Source: Penium margaritaceum
Lineage: Eukaryota; Streptophyta; Zygnematophyceae; Desmidiales; Peniaceae
Assembly: GCA_023375785.1 (NCBI GenBank)
Contig: SZWC01006827.1
Location: 97,121-129,065 of the forward strand
Length of the DNA: 31,945 bases
Reading direction: 5' to 3'
In this document: in pieces, positions 30,706-31,945 of the stretch
How the letters are laid out: every line of letters begins with the position of its first letter
How positions within the stretch are numbered: the stretch's first letter is position 1
The notes under the pieces: generated by a model
Database searches by the model: none
The model's input: only the letters and a program-made list of their open reading frames with translations
What the model was told of the DNA's origin: nothing
Translations under genes and position numbers: made by a program

Positions 30706-31945
30706 CTCGTGTCACGATTTCGTAGAAGTTAGAGTCACTTGGTAAACTTTGTGGTCATGGTCAGTGGCACATGCCAACTTCGTCAAGGCATTGCACACAA
30801 TAGCCACACCGAGCCACCAGTATTCTACCTTGTTTGCACCTGCAAGGTAATGCCTAGTAAATCTGCACTGTGATTGGACACTCTGACCGTGGCTGACTTG
30901 TGTTATGATGAATAGAATTAAAAGTCACTTAATTATATGTGTGGTCATGGTCAGTGGAACATGCCAACTTTGTCAAGGCATTGCGCACAATAGCCACACC
31001 GAGCCACCAGTATTCTACCTTTTTTATACCTGTAAGGTCATGCCCAGTATATCTGCACTATGAATGGACACTCTGACTGTGGCTGACTCGTGTTATGATT
31101 CATAACCGTTTAAGGTTCTTGGTAATCTTTGTGGTCATGGTCTGTGGCACATGCCAGCTTTGTCAAGGCATTGCGCACAATAGCCATGCCAAGCCACCGG
31201 TGTTTTACCTTGTTTATGCCTGTAAGGTCATGCCTAGTATATCTGAACTGTCATTGGGTACTCTGACTGTGGCTGACTCGTGTTACGATTCATAGAAGTT
31301 AAAGTCACTTGGTAAACTTTGTGGTCATGGTCAGTGGCACGTGCCAACTTGGTCAAGGCATTGCGCACAATAGCCACACCAAGCCACCAGTATTCTACCT
31401 TGTTTGCACCTGCAAGATCATGCCTAGTACATCTGCACTGTGATTGGACTTTCGGACCGTGGCTGACTCGTGTTATGATCAATAGAAGTAAAAGTCACTT
31501 GGATACATTTGTGGTCATGGTCAGTGGCACATGCCAACTTCGTCAAGGCATTGCACACAATAACCACACCGAGCCACCAGTATTCTACCTTGTTTATACC
31601 TGTAAGGTCATGCTCAGTATATCTGCACTGTGATTAGACACTCTGACTGTGGCTGACCCGTGTTATCATTCTTAGCCGTTCAAGGTACTTGGTAAACTTT
31701 GTGGTTATGGTCAGTGGCACATGCAAACTTTGTCAAGGCATTGCGCACAATAGCTGTGCCAAGCCACCGGTTTTTTACCTTGTTTATATCTGCAAGCTCA
31801 TGCCTAGTACATATAAAATGTGATTGGGCACTCTGACTGTGGTTGACTCATGTTAGGATTCGTACAAGTTAAAGTCACTTGGTAAACTTTGTGGTCATGG
31901 TCAGTGGCACATGCCAACTTTGTCAAGGCATTGCGCACAATAGCC
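30696..31945 (+). repeat. Satellite array, block 7 (orientation +)
   Basis: About 6.6 forward monomers in strict A-B-C order (heads near 30755 A, 30945 B, 31130 C, 31320 A, 31510 B, 31700 C, 31890 A), the same trimer as the start of the window. The array continues beyond the window. Confidence 0.95.

Noticed and set aside
1..31945. CENP-B-box-like motif or telomeric repeat tract in the satellite
   Set aside because: I found no convincing TTCG....CGGG-type box and no run of TTTAGGG-type repeats, so the claim of centromere or telomere identity is not made.

Overview
The window is a plant-type (streptophyte) heterochromatic satellite array. About 98 tandem copies of a roughly 190-bp monomer occupy about 18.6 kb. 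Four LTR retrotransposon copies (three insertion events) fill the other 13.3 kb. I see no host gene, rRNA, tRNA or CRISPR array. A plant source is inferred from the primer-binding site TGGTATCAGAGC next to every 5' LTR (initiator-Met tRNA priming, usual for plant Ty1/copia elements), from 5-bp target duplications, and from a gag that resembles plant copia gag. The species cannot be named from the sequence alone.

Layout. 1-7831: satellite in orientation '+', first as a three-monomer repeat (types A, B, C; about 570 bp) and then, from about 4.3 kb, as a seven-monomer higher-order repeat of about 1330 bp. 7832-11483: element 1 (+), a non-autonomous copia-like element with a gag-like frame broken by one stop, TSD atctg. 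11484-12315: satellite '+'. At 12314-12317 the array folds back into orientation '-' through a short-spacer inverted repeat. 12316-12523: satellite '-'. 12524-15248: element 2 (-), a small non-autonomous element with a proline-rich frame, TSD cctta. 15249-16880: satellite '-'. 16881-20813: element 3 (+), with a single 657-codon frame joining a UBN2-like gag to an integrase-like domain that has lost catalytic residues, TSD gctcg. 20814-22525: satellite '-'. 22526-25564: element 4 (+), same family and same TSD. 25565-30694: satellite '-'. At about 30695 the orientation returns to '+', to the window end.

Main result. Elements 3 and 4 are not two insertions. They lie at the same point of the same satellite context, share the TSD, and their 5' LTRs share variants that differ from those shared by their 3' LTRs. 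An already aged insertion was therefore duplicated together with eight satellite monomers. The result is a tandem unit of about 5.45 kb (A B C A C B [element] A C), followed by a second copy in which one B monomer is doubled and the element lost 894 bp in frame. A retrotransposon has thus become part of a higher-order satellite repeat.

No element here encodes a recognisable reverse transcriptase, RNase H or protease, so all would depend on enzymes supplied in trans. The satellite itself gives no credible protein. Its likely role, by analogy only, is structural (centromeric, pericentromeric or other heterochromatin).
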